In this document: positions 53,637 through 63,900 of the stretch, one piece after another
How the letters are laid out: the number at the start of each line of letters is the position of its first letter
Numbering within the stretch: the first letter of the stretch is position 1
Assembly: GCF_019856455.1 (NCBI RefSeq)
Contig: NZ_CP082205.1
Span: 2,356,001 to 2,420,000, forward strand
Length of the DNA: 64,000 nt
Origin: Streptococcus suis
Lineage (GTDB): Bacteria; Bacillota; Bacilli; Lactobacillales; Streptococcaceae
Reading direction: 5' to 3'
Program-made: the position numbers and the translations under genes
The notes under the pieces: generated by a model
What the model saw: the letters and a program-made list of their open reading frames with translations, nothing else
Databases searched by the model: none
Told to the model about the DNA's origin: nothing

Positions 53637-55325
53637 CTAATACAAATCTGTTTCCAGATCGGAACTAGCTAAGCTTGCCAATAATTCATTGGCAATCAGA
53701 TTTTGCAAACGCTGTTTCAATTCCAGGGCTTCCTGGCCATTTTCAACATATGACGCTAGGAGTTTGTCCAATTCTATGGCAAAACCTTTTTGACTGTCTG
53801 TCAGATTGCGGTATTTGGCAAAATGAATCAAACGCAAGACATCATCAAAATCCAGAATCGGATGGACTTGTATCACCGGCAAATCCGTATCCGTCACTTC
53901 ATTGGTCGAAATCAAGAAGTCCACCTCCAACAGGTCTTCCACACTCTTAAATTGCTCTGTTGTAAAGACGGCAGAGATGGTTTTTTCAGGTAGGTGGTGC
54001 TGGCATTGTTTCATCAACAATTTCTGCACAGAAACTCCCTCATCACAGATAAGAAAGACAGTCGGACTGGTCAGCTTTCGACTACTGCTTCGACGAAGGG
54101 CTCCACCCAAATGCACCGTCAGATAGGCAATGTCCTCATCTGTCAACTGGATTTGCCAGGCCTCTTCCAAGATATGGCTAGAAGATTTTGTCAATCGAAA
54201 GAGGGTATCATACTTGTAGCGAATTTGATCGACCAAAGGATTGCGCGATAAAATCCCGTAGGTTTTTCGAAACAGCATGGCCTTGCAGTGAGCCAGCAAA
54301 TCATGGGCTAGCTCCTCTTTTTTCTCCAATTCAAAATCTGAATGCAACTCAAAATGACGGATAAAGGCATCGACCACCTTCTTCAAATCCGCAAAATCCT
54401 GACTAGTAACATGGGCATCCCGGTCCTTGCGATAAGACAAGAGCAAGACAGCAATCAGCGACACCTCTATCTCGTCCAAATCAGGACCAAACTGCTCATC
54501 TAGGGATTGACTGATATTTTGGGCAACCCTGTACTCAATCCGTTCATAGACCAAGGCGAATCCTCGGACAATCGCATCCTTCTCCTCTTGCTCCAAACTC
54601 ATATTGCGATAAGTTAGCAACATATAAGGAAGAATCTTAAGCATCAGTTCAATTTCAGATCGATTGATTTTCTTACCAAGATCTTTTTCAATACCATATA
54701 CCTGGTGGAACAAAAACTGGGCCAAATCTTTTGAAAAAAGGGACTGGCAACCACTGAAAAGACTAACCTTGTCTTCCAAAATGCTGACAAAACTCTTGCT
54801 CGCTTCTGTGAACAAACTATAGAGTAGAGAGTGGATATACTGGATTTTTGTCAAGGGATGACAGGCCAGATTGTACCCTTGTGACTTAGAAACATAGAGG
54901 GTCATCTGATACTGTTCCTTACTCAATCGACTACGGATTTCATTTAGATCATTGAGAACGGTATTTCGCGAAACCTCTGTCAGATCCATCAATTTTTCCA
55001 AGGTAATTCGTTCGTGTGCAATGCAGATATAAAGGAGCATCAACTGCATCCGCTCATCCATATTCATAATATAGCTATAGGAATCAATGGAATCTAAGAG
55101 TTGACGACAGGCTTGCTTTTGCTCTTCGGACAAACGGATTCCGATCCGAGGTAGACTTTCGATTGGCTCAACATGGTCTGGAAAGGCAGCATTGATTTTT
55201 TCTAAATGATAATAGATTTTTCTACGCGATTGTTGCAATTCCTTGGAAATAGCCATAATGGTTTCTGGCTCTTGGATACCAATCAAATGACGCAATAAGG
55301 CACAACTACTTTTATCTAGTAACAC
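53637..55325 (-). CDS. ulaR: PRD-containing BglG/MtlR-type regulator of the ula genes
   Basis: 562 residues from GTG (55323-55325) with GAGGAGGGA upstream. Order: HTH_11-like N-terminus (ETIMAISKELQQSRRKIYYH), Mga-type HTH (ITLEKLMDLTEVSRNTVLND), two PRDs (about 190-400, with phosphorylatable His in LLLSYRKDRDAHV and LTVHLGG), and a PTS EIIB-like domain (VFLICDEGVSVQKLLM with the Cys). No C-terminal EIIA domain is visible. Such regulators activate transcription according to their PTS phosphorylation state. Position between ulaG and the ula operon and the shared DNA motifs support the assignment. Confidence 0.82.
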   Translation of the reverse strand: MLLDKSSCALLRHLIGIQEPETIMAISKELQQSRRKIYYHLEKINAAFPDHVEPIESLPRIGIRLSEEQKQACRQLLDSIDSYSYIMNMDERMQLMLLYICIAHERITLEKLMDLTEVSRNTVLNDLNEIRSRLSKEQYQMTLYVSKSQGYNLACHPLTKIQYIHSLLYSLFTEASKSFVSILEDKVSLFSGCQSLFSKDLAQFLFHQVYGIEKDLGKKINRSEIELMLKILPYMLLTYRNMSLEQEEKDAIVRGFALVYERIEYRVAQNISQSLDEQFGPDLDEIEVSLIAVLLLSYRKDRDAHVTSQDFADLKKVVDAFIRHFELHSDFELEKKEELAHDLLAHCKAMLFRKTYGILSRNPLVDQIRYKYDTLFRLTKSSSHILEEAWQIQLTDEDIAYLTVHLGGALRRSSSRKLTSPTVFLICDEGVSVQKLLMKQCQHHLPEKTISAVFTTEQFKSVEDLLEVDFLISTNEVTDTDLPVIQVHPILDFDDVLRLIHFAKYRNLTDSQKGFAIELDKLLASYVENGQEALELKQRLQNLIANELLASLASSDLETDLY

Positions 55326-55407
55326 CGTTTCTCCCTCCTCTCTTACTATTTTAACATATTTATAACACAAATTCTAACAATAATATAAATAGGTATTGTT
55401 TTTCCAG

Positions 55408-56025
55408 TCAATAGATACTCTTGATAATCTCCACCCGTGTAATCAAATCTCCATGCATATTGTCAATCCGTAGTGCTACATTTTTCAGATAGACGCAGGC
55501 ACCGATGGCGATCGTTTTTTCTTCTTCATTGAGTTTGCGGGTCACAAATTCACGCAGGGTTTCACTGCCTTCACTAGGAATTTTTACCCGTGCAATGATG
55601 TTGGCAACCTTAACCTTCTGGCTGGCCCGCATGATGATATTATTAGAGTCATCAAACTGGGTAAAGAGGTATTTTCTTACTGCAAATAAGATGGCAACCG
55701 ACGCAATACCAATCAGGTAATCCATACTAGACCCATGTTCCACAATCAGTTGACGGGCAATGGCAACCAAGAGCACCTCGATGACAGTACTAGGCGATTG
55801 TTTGCAAAGCATTTTGATGAATTCGACCCCGACTGCCAAAGTCATAGCCTTGCTTAAAAAACTCTGGATAAAGGCATCTGCCTGTATCTCACCTGTGAAG
55901 GACTGAAGGAGGTCAGCTAGTAGCAAACCAGACAAGGCAAGAAGGGCAAGCCCTAAAATGGCAGACAAGATCAACTCAAGATAGTAGGCAATCTCTGTCA
56001 GACTGTCTTGTAAAAACTTTCTCAT
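55408..56025 (-). CDS. PsiE-like membrane protein in the ula locus
   Basis: 205 residues from MRKFLQDSLTEIAYY (ATG at 56025, AAGGAGAGG upstream). Four membrane segments at about 12-150 (YYLELILSAILGLALLALSG; AMTLAVGVEFIKML; VIEVLLVAIARQLIVEHG; YLIGIASVAILFAVRKYLF) resemble the phosphate-starvation-inducible PsiE family. A cytoplasmic C-terminal domain ends LRIDNMHGDLITRVEIIKSI. Function unknown. It follows ulaF after a hairpin terminator and precedes the regulator, so it may be expressed by read-through. Confidence 0.7.
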   Translation of the reverse strand: MRKFLQDSLTEIAYYLELILSAILGLALLALSGLLLADLLQSFTGEIQADAFIQSFLSKAMTLAVGVEFIKMLCKQSPSTVIEVLLVAIARQLIVEHGSSMDYLIGIASVAILFAVRKYLFTQFDDSNNIIMRASQKVKVANIIARVKIPSEGSETLREFVTRKLNEEEKTIAIGACVYLKNVALRIDNMHGDLITRVEIIKSIY

Positions 56026-56040
56026 GTCCTCTCCTTTCAA

Positions 56041-56078
56041 AAAAAGAAGAATGAGGAGAGCTCTTTTCTCATTCTTCT
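56041..56078 (-). terminator. Terminator of the ulaABCDEF operon
   Basis: AGAAGAATGAG (56045-56055) and CTCATTCTTCT (56068-56078) form an 11-bp stem followed on the minus strand by T residues, after ulaF. Confidence 0.85.
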
Positions 56079-56103
56079 AATCGTTTTTGGCTAGAAACAA
56101 AGC

Positions 56104-56820
56104 TTAATGTTCATCACCTTTTTGTCCGTAGTAGGCATTTGGACCGTGCTTACGGAGATAGTGCTTGTCCATGATGTAGCTTGGTGCTGGTTCCACCCGT
56201 GGATTGATTTGCTCTGTGTAGCGGTTCATCCGAGCCACTTCTTCTAGGACAACACTGTGGTAAACTGCCTGAGCAGGATCCTTGCCCCAAGTAAACGGAC
56301 CGTGATTGCGGACAACAATCCCTGGTACAGCAACTGGGTCAATGCCTCGACGTTTAAATTCCTCGATGATAACTGAACCTGTTTCTTTTTCATAGGCAGA
56401 ATTCACTTCTTCGGCCGTCAAAGAACGGGCACATGGTACCGGACCGTAGAAATAGTCTGCGTGCGTTGTTCCATAAAATGGAATGTCACGACCAGCCTGA
56501 GCCCAACCAACTGCCTCTGTCGAATGCGTATGGACAACAGCGTGTACATTTGGCCAAGCCTTGTAGAGGGCAACGTGGGTCGCCAAATCAGATGATGGGT
56601 TGAGATCACCTTCTACCACATTTCCATCCAAGTCCGTCACCACCATGTTTTCTGGTGACAATTTTTCATAGTCCACACCAGAAGGCTTGATAACAATGCG
56701 ACCAAGTTCACGGCAGACTTCTGATACGTTGCCCCAGGTAAACTTGACAAGTCCATGATCAGGTAGGGCGATATTGGCTTCATAGACCCGCTGACGCATT
56801 TCCTGTAAATCTTTTGGCAT
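56104..56820 (-). CDS. ulaF: L-ribulose-5-phosphate 4-epimerase
   Basis: 238 residues of the class II aldolase/AraD family: LVKFTWGNVSEVCRE, VKPSGVDYEKL, the metal His pair AVVHTHSTEAVGWAQ, and VVRNHGPFTWGKDPAQAV. It converts L-ribulose-5-P to D-xylulose-5-P, the last ula step. Its start overlaps the ulaE stop by one base. Confidence 0.93.
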   Translation of the reverse strand: MPKDLQEMRQRVYEANIALPDHGLVKFTWGNVSEVCRELGRIVIKPSGVDYEKLSPENMVVTDLDGNVVEGDLNPSSDLATHVALYKAWPNVHAVVHTHSTEAVGWAQAGRDIPFYGTTHADYFYGPVPCARSLTAEEVNSAYEKETGSVIIEEFKRRGIDPVAVPGIVVRNHGPFTWGKDPAQAVYHSVVLEEVARMNRYTEQINPRVEPAPSYIMDKHYLRKHGPNAYYGQKGDEH

Positions 56821-57683
56821 TAGTTCAACCCCGCTTTCTCAATCAATGGATAGAGGAAAGCCTGTGCCTCCTTGATAGCTGCACGTGTTTCCTCAACCGT
56901 TTCACAATTTTCTGACCACATTTCAATCAAGAATGGACCTTGGTAGTTGGTCTTTTTCAAGACTGCAAACATATTGTCCCAGTCCACACAGCCCTGACCG
57001 AATGGGACATCACGGAATTGACCCTTGGAGTTCTCGGTTACCGCATAGGTATCTTTGAGGTGAAGAGCTGCAATGGAGCGGTGTCCCAGATAAAATTCGC
57101 TGCAAATGTCATTGTGCCAAGCAGAGACATTGCCCGTATCTGGGTAGACAAAGAGATAAGGCGAGTCGATTTCTTTTTCAACGGCTAGGTATTTTTCAAT
57201 GGAGTTGATAAATGGATCATCCATAATCTCAATAGCCAACATGACCTGAGCCTGTTCTGCCCAGTCGCAAGCCTTGCGGAGATTCTTGATGAAACGTTCT
57301 CTAGTTTCAGGTGATTTTTCCTCATAGTAAACATCGTAACCAGCCAACTGGATGACACGGACACCCAAGTCCTGAGCCAGTTCGATACACTGTTTCATGG
57401 TTTCTAGCGACTTAGCTTCAAGAGCAGGGTCATTAGAACCAAGCGGATAACGACGATGGCCTGAGAAACAGATAGTCGGAATGCGGACACCTGTTTCATA
57501 GATGGCCTTGACCAAATCCAAACGCTCTTCCTTGGTCCATTCCAAACGAGCCAAACGAGCGTCGCTCTCATCCACCGACATCTCCACAAAGTCGAAACCT
57601 AATTCTTTGGCAAACTCCAAACGCTCTTTCCATGTGAAATGCTTGGGCGTTGCCTTTTCATATATTCCGATTGGTCGTGCCAT
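56820..57683 (-). CDS. ulaE: L-xylulose-5-phosphate 3-epimerase
   Basis: 287 residues with the UlaE/SgbU TIM-barrel pattern: RPIGIYEKATPKHFTWKERL, FVEMSVDESDARLARL, IPTICFSGHRRYPLGS and the metal ligands IEIMDDPFI, DTGNVSAW and HLKDTYAV. It epimerises L-xylulose-5-P to L-ribulose-5-P. Tightly packed between ulaD (5 bp) and ulaF. Confidence 0.93.
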   Translation of the reverse strand: MARPIGIYEKATPKHFTWKERLEFAKELGFDFVEMSVDESDARLARLEWTKEERLDLVKAIYETGVRIPTICFSGHRRYPLGSNDPALEAKSLETMKQCIELAQDLGVRVIQLAGYDVYYEEKSPETRERFIKNLRKACDWAEQAQVMLAIEIMDDPFINSIEKYLAVEKEIDSPYLFVYPDTGNVSAWHNDICSEFYLGHRSIAALHLKDTYAVTENSKGQFRDVPFGQGCVDWDNMFAVLKKTNYQGPFLIEMWSENCETVEETRAAIKEAQAFLYPLIEKAGLN

Positions 57684-57688
57684 AGGCC

Positions 57689-58351
57689 TTACCCCCAGAT
57701 ACGACGGATTTCGTCTTTGAATTCACGCGCTGCAGCTACTGGATCTGCTGCTTCTGTAATACCGCGACCTGCGATAAAGGTAAAGACATCTACACCCTCG
57801 AAGAGTTTGAGGGTATCCACATCCAAACCACCTGTTACAGAAACACGGAAGCCCATATCAACCAATTTTTTCACTTTATTGAAGTCTTTTTCACCCCAGG
57901 TTTCGCCAGCAAGAAGGGCATCACGAGATTGGTGATAAATCGCTTGAGAAATACCTGCGTCCAACCAAAGTTGAGCCTGTTCATAAGTCCAGTCACCGTA
58001 AAGTTCGATTTGGATCTCACCCTTGTCACCACGCACTTCCTTGATAGCCTTCAAAGCCGCTTCCATAGTTGGAATGGTCGCAGAACAAATACAAGTCATC
58101 CAGTCCGCACCACGAACAGCATTGTTTTTGGCAACCGTACCACCCGCATCCGCACACTTGGTATCTGCAACGATAATCTTGTCTGGGAAAAGGCTGCGAA
58201 GCACTTCCACCAATTCGCTACCAACTTGGAGCAAGCAAACCGTACCTGCTTCAATCACGTCAACTTCATGACCAACAGACACAGCAGCCTTAATCGCTCC
58301 TTGCAAGTCTGAATGATCCAATGCAACCTGTAAATTTGGGATATGTTTCAT
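57689..58351 (-). CDS. ulaD: 3-keto-L-gulonate-6-phosphate decarboxylase
   Basis: 220 residues of the orotidine-monophosphate-decarboxylase suprafamily: LQVALDHSDLQGAI, DTKCADAGGTVAK (catalytic metal Asp/Lys cluster), QIELYGDWTYEQAQ and FIAGRGITEAADPVAAA (phosphate site). It decarboxylates 3-keto-L-gulonate-6-P to L-xylulose-5-P. Confidence 0.94.
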   Translation of the reverse strand: MKHIPNLQVALDHSDLQGAIKAAVSVGHEVDVIEAGTVCLLQVGSELVEVLRSLFPDKIIVADTKCADAGGTVAKNNAVRGADWMTCICSATIPTMEAALKAIKEVRGDKGEIQIELYGDWTYEQAQLWLDAGISQAIYHQSRDALLAGETWGEKDFNKVKKLVDMGFRVSVTGGLDVDTLKLFEGVDVFTFIAGRGITEAADPVAAAREFKDEIRRIWG

Positions 58352-58361
58352 GTTTTTCCTC

Positions 58362-58847
58362 CTAACTTTCTAAATCTAAACCTTCTAGGTAAGGACTGTT
58401 TTTAGACTCTTCAACCATTGCCAATACTTCTTCTGGAGTTTTGCAGGCAATCAAACGCTCGATTGAATTTTCCAATTCGAAGAGGGCGATAATCTGCGGA
58501 ATAGCTACTGAAGTATGGATTTTTGGATCTGTCGCAGCCAAGGTCAATAGGACAGAAACCTCTTTACCATCTGAAAAGGCTACTGGTTTTGTCAGGGTAA
58601 TCAAGGCAAAGGAATCTTTCAAAACACCGACACCAGCCTGGGCATGAGGCATAGCCATACCTGGCATGAGCACATAGTAAGGACCGTATTCTTCGGTTGA
58701 AGCGATGATGGCATCGTAATATTCTTCCGTTGCGGTGCCACTTTCAATCAAGGGCTCAACAGCCTTGTGAACAGCTTCCTGCCAGGTTTCCGCTGTCAAT
58801 CCCAAGCGAATGGAATTATTTTCCGTAAATGATTTTTGTAAATTCAT
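58362..58847 (-). CDS. ulaC: PTS ascorbate EIIA component
   Basis: 161 residues of the PTS_EIIA_2 (mannitol/fructose-type) fold, with the phosphorylated His in YVLMPGMAMPHAQAG. It receives phosphate from HPr and passes it to UlaB. In an operon with UlaA and UlaB. Confidence 0.92.
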   Translation of the reverse strand: MNLQKSFTENNSIRLGLTAETWQEAVHKAVEPLIESGTATEEYYDAIIASTEEYGPYYVLMPGMAMPHAQAGVGVLKDSFALITLTKPVAFSDGKEVSVLLTLAATDPKIHTSVAIPQIIALFELENSIERLIACKTPEEVLAMVEESKNSPYLEGLDLES

Positions 58848-58909
58848 AGTTTTTCCCTTCTACACGCTATATGAAAGGGGGAGGGAGACTCCCTACCCCT
58901 AACGGCTAT

Positions 58910-59188
58910 TTATAGCACTGCTTGTAATTTTGTTTTGATTTCGTTATCGTCCATGAGGTTGTCAAGACCAACCAAATGACCTTTCGTGCGACCTTCCAAC
59001 TCAGCAATCAAGTGATTTGAAGCAACTACGATATCATATCCTGCCGCCAAACCTTTTGCTTCACCTACTGAGCAAGAAGCTGATTGGAAATCTGTTACAC
59101 CAAGTTGACGAAGGGCATTTTCAACCTTCATCTTAATAACCATGGATGAACCCATGCCGTTACCACAAGCAGTTAATACTTTAACCAT
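58910..59188 (-). CDS. ulaB: PTS ascorbate EIIB component
   Basis: 92 residues. VKVLTACGNGMGSSMVIKMK carries the phosphorylated Cys in the typical P-loop-like CGNGxGSS. It transfers phosphate to ascorbate bound by UlaA. Confidence 0.93.
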   Translation of the reverse strand: MVKVLTACGNGMGSSMVIKMKVENALRQLGVTDFQSASCSVGEAKGLAAGYDIVVASNHLIAELEGRTKGHLVGLDNLMDDNEIKTKLQAVL

Positions 59189-59285
59189 CTTATTTTCTCC
59201 TTGTTTTTTATAAAATATATTTTGTTGTTTTTGTTAATGAACCAAGTAATAAATGAGGACTTATACTGTTGATGTTCGAAGAATA

Positions 59286-60734
59286 TTAGTCTGCTTGTGC
59301 CTCGCCACGATAGTACGCTTCCTTATCTTTTGCTTTCGCAAATTGAAGTTGTGGGATAGCCAACAAGAAGAGGCAGACAAGAACATAACCAGCAACACCG
59401 AGGTATTTGAAGGCATAGCCGAATGGCAACCATGGGATTTCGAAGTCGATGTTTCCGTGGTAACCACCGCTCAATTCAAGCAAGCCGACGCAGACTGCAC
59501 CAAGGGCAACTTGAAGGACACCTGAGATGAAGGAAAGGATGGCTGCCGCTTTCCAACCACCACGTTTGTCAGCGTACACTGCGATAGCTGCGTTATCGAA
59601 GAATACAGGTACGAAACCAGTGATGATGAGGATTGGACTCTTGAAAACAATCAAGAGAACGATTGTAATCAACTGACCGATTAAACCGAAAGCAAAACCT
59701 GAAAGAACTGCGTTAGATGAACCAAAGCCGTAAGAAGCTGCAACGTCCACCGCTGGGAATGAACCTGGAAGCAGTTTGCTTGAGATACCTTGGAAGGCAT
59801 TTGTCAATTCTGCTACGAACATGCGGACACCTTGCATCAAAATGAAAAGATATACTGAGAAGGTGAAGGCTGTTTGTACAACGTACATGAAGAATGCTTG
59901 TTTAGCTGGGTTGTATGGAGTGCCAGAAGTGATCACTTCTGGGTTTGCCATGATTTCTGGACCCAAGATGAACAAGATGACACCGAAGAAGACCAACATC
60001 AAGGTTGCAGATGCAACTACTGTATCGTGGAAGATGTTGAGGAAGCTAGGCAATTTCAAGTTGTCCAAGTTTTCTTCTTTTTTACCAAGTTTTGGAGCAA
60101 TCTTATCTACAAACCAGATTGCAAATTGTTGTTGGTGACCGATGGCAAATCCACCACCACCTGTCAAGCGTTGAGTAGCTTCAACAGTCATGTTTGAGCT
60201 GACTGCCCAGTAGATACCACAGATGATACCGATAGCTGCCGTACCGAATTGATTGCGAAGAGCCGGGATAAGGAAGAGCACCATCAATGAGACTGTTGCC
60301 GCTTGTTGTACCATGATGTGTCCAGTGATGAACAGAGTACGTACTTTGGTAACCTTACGTAGTGCCACCAAGAGGATGTTGACACCGAAACCAATCAAGA
60401 GAGCTGTTGTAGCTGCCGATACGAAATCAGGAAACTCTTCAGCAATTTTTCCGTTTGCTGCCGCAAGACCGAAGTAAGGGTCAATAACTGCCGCATCGAT
60501 TTGGAACTTGTGGTTCAAGGCTGCCAAGATTGGACGGAAGGTTGTTACCAAGCCTCCAGCAGCTACGTTCAAAATCATGTAGCCAACCGTCGCTTTGATA
60601 AACCCTGCAAAAACATCATGAGGCTTTTTCTTTAAGAGGGCATAGCCCACCAATACCAAAAGACCTACGAAGAAGGCTGGATTCTGCAGGATATTCTGTG
60701 AGAACCAGTTTAATGGGGTTTGAAGGAAATCCAT
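59286..60734 (-). CDS. ulaA: PTS ascorbate EIIC permease
   Basis: 482 residues with about eleven membrane segments, starting MDFLQTPLNWFSQNILQNPA. Sequences such as VGYMILNVAAGGLVTTFRP, TGGGGFAIGHQQQF and MQGVRMFVAELTNAFQGIS are UlaA/SgaT hallmarks. It imports L-ascorbate with phosphorylation to L-ascorbate-6-P. First gene of ulaABCDEF, preceded by AAGGAG and an activator-type promoter. Confidence 0.95.
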   Translation of the reverse strand: MDFLQTPLNWFSQNILQNPAFFVGLLVLVGYALLKKKPHDVFAGFIKATVGYMILNVAAGGLVTTFRPILAALNHKFQIDAAVIDPYFGLAAANGKIAEEFPDFVSAATTALLIGFGVNILLVALRKVTKVRTLFITGHIMVQQAATVSLMVLFLIPALRNQFGTAAIGIICGIYWAVSSNMTVEATQRLTGGGGFAIGHQQQFAIWFVDKIAPKLGKKEENLDNLKLPSFLNIFHDTVVASATLMLVFFGVILFILGPEIMANPEVITSGTPYNPAKQAFFMYVVQTAFTFSVYLFILMQGVRMFVAELTNAFQGISSKLLPGSFPAVDVAASYGFGSSNAVLSGFAFGLIGQLITIVLLIVFKSPILIITGFVPVFFDNAAIAVYADKRGGWKAAAILSFISGVLQVALGAVCVGLLELSGGYHGNIDFEIPWLPFGYAFKYLGVAGYVLVCLFLLAIPQLQFAKAKDKEAYYRGEAQAD

Positions 60735-60772
60735 TTTTCATTCTCCTTTTTTGAAATGATTTTTATGGTTTT

Positions 60773-60839
60773 ATTATAAGTTATGTAAGCGGAAACAAAA
60801 AGACCAAATAAAGCACAGGCTTGTGTTCACTCTTGGACT
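60773..60839 (-). promoter_or_regulatory. ulaA promoter with putative UlaR site
   Basis: TATAAT -10 (60773-60778) without a consensus -35. The dyad at 60799-60839 shares CCAAATAAAGCACA...TGTGTTCAC...TTGGACT with the site before ulaG. The common arrangement in both promoters indicates coordinated activation. Confidence 0.7.
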
Positions 60840-60911
60840 ATTTACCAAAGTTTCTATTGACTACTTCTAAATCGTAAAATTTAAAAGACGATTTGGTTTC
60901 TGCCCACAAAA

Positions 60912-60950
60912 TAAAAAAGAGGTCAAGAACCATAGGGTCCCTAACCTCTT
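60912..60950 (-). terminator. Terminator of the pullulanase gene
   Basis: AAGAGGT (60917-60923) pairs with ACCTCTT (60944-60950); on the minus strand it is followed by TTTTTATTTT. Confidence 0.8.
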
Positions 60951-60964
60951 GGGAGGAAAGCATA

Positions 60965-63900
60965 CTATTCTTCTGATTTTTTAGTTCTTCCTTGCGCAGC
61001 AACTGTCAAACCAAGTCCAGCAAGTCCGAGACCTAGAAGTGCCAAATCGCTTTGTCGGTCACCCGTAATCGGCAGACTCGCCTTGCTTGCACCACTTGTC
61101 GCTTGTCTAGATGCTTGAGCAGTAGTAGAAAGACTTGGTTTTTCAGCCTCTTTCTTAGCCTCCATACTGCCTTTCACAACAATACGTGTTTCGCTATCAA
61201 CAACTGTTTCTGATAACAAGTTAGTAGCGACCACCTTGCCATCAACTAAGACATCTTGATAATTCACAACTTTCTTGCCTGCCTTACCTTCTTGTAGGAC
61301 ATAGGATTGACCTTTTGCAAGAGTTTCATCATAGCGAACTTCCTCTGCAATCGGAAGGACAGATTCTTCTGTACGTTCTTTCGTAGTAAAGTCTAGGATT
61401 GGTTTTTCTTCAGCAGTAGGCGCTGTATCTGGAACTTCTGCAATGATGTCAGACAAGCGAATCACCGTTGCAGTCAATGGCGCAAGTACAACTGCATCAT
61501 CTGTCAATGTCACACCTACCAAATCAGTCAGCGCTGCTATTCCAGCCCGCTTACCATCGACCAGCACTTGACCCTTAAGCAATTCTTTGTAACTATCAGA
61601 AAGAACAAAGCTGCGCTCCTTACTGTCGGCGTTAACAAAGACAGCATATCGATCACCGTTGCTTGCAATGGTTTGATAGGCAATGACCACATCATTTTTG
61701 GCAATGCCATTTTGACCTGGAATTGAAATCAAGCTAACCATTTGATCGACTTGGTCTTTTGTTCCCAAACGGAAAGCATCTGTAGATTTGCGCAAGGCAA
61801 TCAATCCTTTTGTAAAGGCCTGAGTACGGGTATTCTCTGGATAGAGCGCCTCATCTGTCGCTTTGGTCCAGTCAAATTTGTTAACCGCATCAGATGAATC
61901 GTAAGAATCATGAATGTAGTATGGATAGTCAAATGGTGTACCATCAGCATTGGTCAACAAATGAGCTTTGTTTGGTACCTTGTCCTCTGTAACTGGCTCC
62001 TTGTAATCGGGATGGCGGAACTGTTTGGTCCGTCCATACTCCTGACCAGAATGGATAAACGGTGTCCCTTGAGCAGTCAAGACTAGCAAATTACCCAAAC
62101 GTTGACGTTGGTGAATTTCAGTGTAATTTTCAGCGATTGATGGATCCTTCTTGATGGACTGAGCGATAATATCAAAGAGCGTTAAGTTATCATGCGCAGC
62201 AATATATTGGATCACATCACCCGGATCATCTGCCAAGAAGTTGCCTGGTTGTGCCTTGATGTTATTGAAGACAGACTCAACACTCTTAGCACCGCCTGTG
62301 ATAAAGGCTGGCTGACCTTCGTTTGGATAACCAGATTTAAGTGTGTTGCGAATCTCATCTGAGAATACCGCAACCGTATCTGTTGAACTCATCCAGTCTT
62401 GGTCCGCTGGCTGAACAGGCTGATTGGCGTCGCCTGTAAAGGTTCTCCATCCTTCACCAAGCATAATGATGTTTGGATTGAGTTTTTGAGCCTCAGTAAA
62501 GGCCAGCTCAATTGCTTCGGCATCATGGTCCCCCATCATATCGAAGCGGAAACCATCTACCTTAAACTCGTCCACAAGATACTTGATGGAATCAACTAAG
62601 ACACGGCGGCTCATGTAGTGAGTGGTTCCCAGACGACCACCACCAAAGCTTGATTTAGCCGTACCATCTGCCTCCATGAAGTGATAATAGTTTGGCTCTA
62701 AGTCTTCAAATAAGAAGGTCTTAGAAGTGTGGTTGTAGACCACATCCAAAATCACACCCATGCCTTGTTTGTGGATTTCATTGACCAGTTTTTTGAATTC
62801 CTCGATGCGTTTCATTGGATCGGTCGGATCTGTAGAATACATACCTGTAAAGGCAAAGTAGCTCTGTGGATCATAACCCCAGTTGTAGTTGCTGTTGCTA
62901 GAAGCATACTCACTCATCCGCTCTGCATTTTTCAATTCATTGACAAAATAGTAGCTCATAACTGGGAGCAGCTGAATATGGGTCACACCTAGGTCTTTGA
63001 GGTAGCTGAGACGCTCTGCAAAGGCCACAAAGGTACCGAACTGAGCTGTCAATTCATCGGAAATAGAAGGATCTGATGTGAAGTCACGGACATGAGCCTC
63101 ATAGATAATAGCATCTTCACGCTGATTGAAGTTAGGAATTGTGGCATAGTTCAAATCACTTGGACCAACTTCTGCTGGGTCCACAATCGCAGCTTTTGCA
63201 ATCCGATAAGATGGATCTGTATCTGCCAAATCACTATTCCACTCCGCTAAAGACTTAGCATATGGGTCTAAAACAAGAACAGATTGATCCCCACGAGTGA
63301 TTTCATAATGGTAGTAGTAACCACGATAGTCAGCGATACCAAGACCTGATTGACTGTTCAATTCGAGGTCCCATTGTCCCTTATCGCCCTTGGTCATGGC
63401 TAATTTACCGACCACCTTAGATTGGTCATCCTTATCGTAAAGAACGACTGCCACACTGTCTGCACTTGGAGACCAGAGAGTCATATCAACGACACTACCA
63501 GCCTGACTCACACGTGCACCCAGCTCTCCATCATAAGCATATAACTCATCCTTCAACTGCCAGCTCATAGTTGTTGTGAAGCTATCATTGCCATATTTGA
63601 GGGTATAGCCCGCATTTTCTTGGTTGAAATCCCCGAGGACTCGCACCTTGTTGCTGGTAATGTCCAAGACAAGGTCCGTTACTGCAACTGTCTGACCATT
63701 CTTATCTGTTACAGACAATTTCTCCAAGATGCTATCCTTATCCGCACCTTCCAATGTTGTAAAGGCTGCTTCTAAGGCTGTTAGGCTAACGTGAGAAACG
63801 CCTGTCACACGGACATTATTGACAAAATAAGGGTTGGTGTAAATAGTCGCATCATCATCTTTGAGGAAGATTTGTGTCTGATTTTTCAAATCTTTAAAGC

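Noticed and set aside
59262..59292. A possible RUP end (TTCGAAGAATATTA) near the ulaA stop codon
   Set aside because: Only a partial match to one end, with no partner end nearby; too weak to call.
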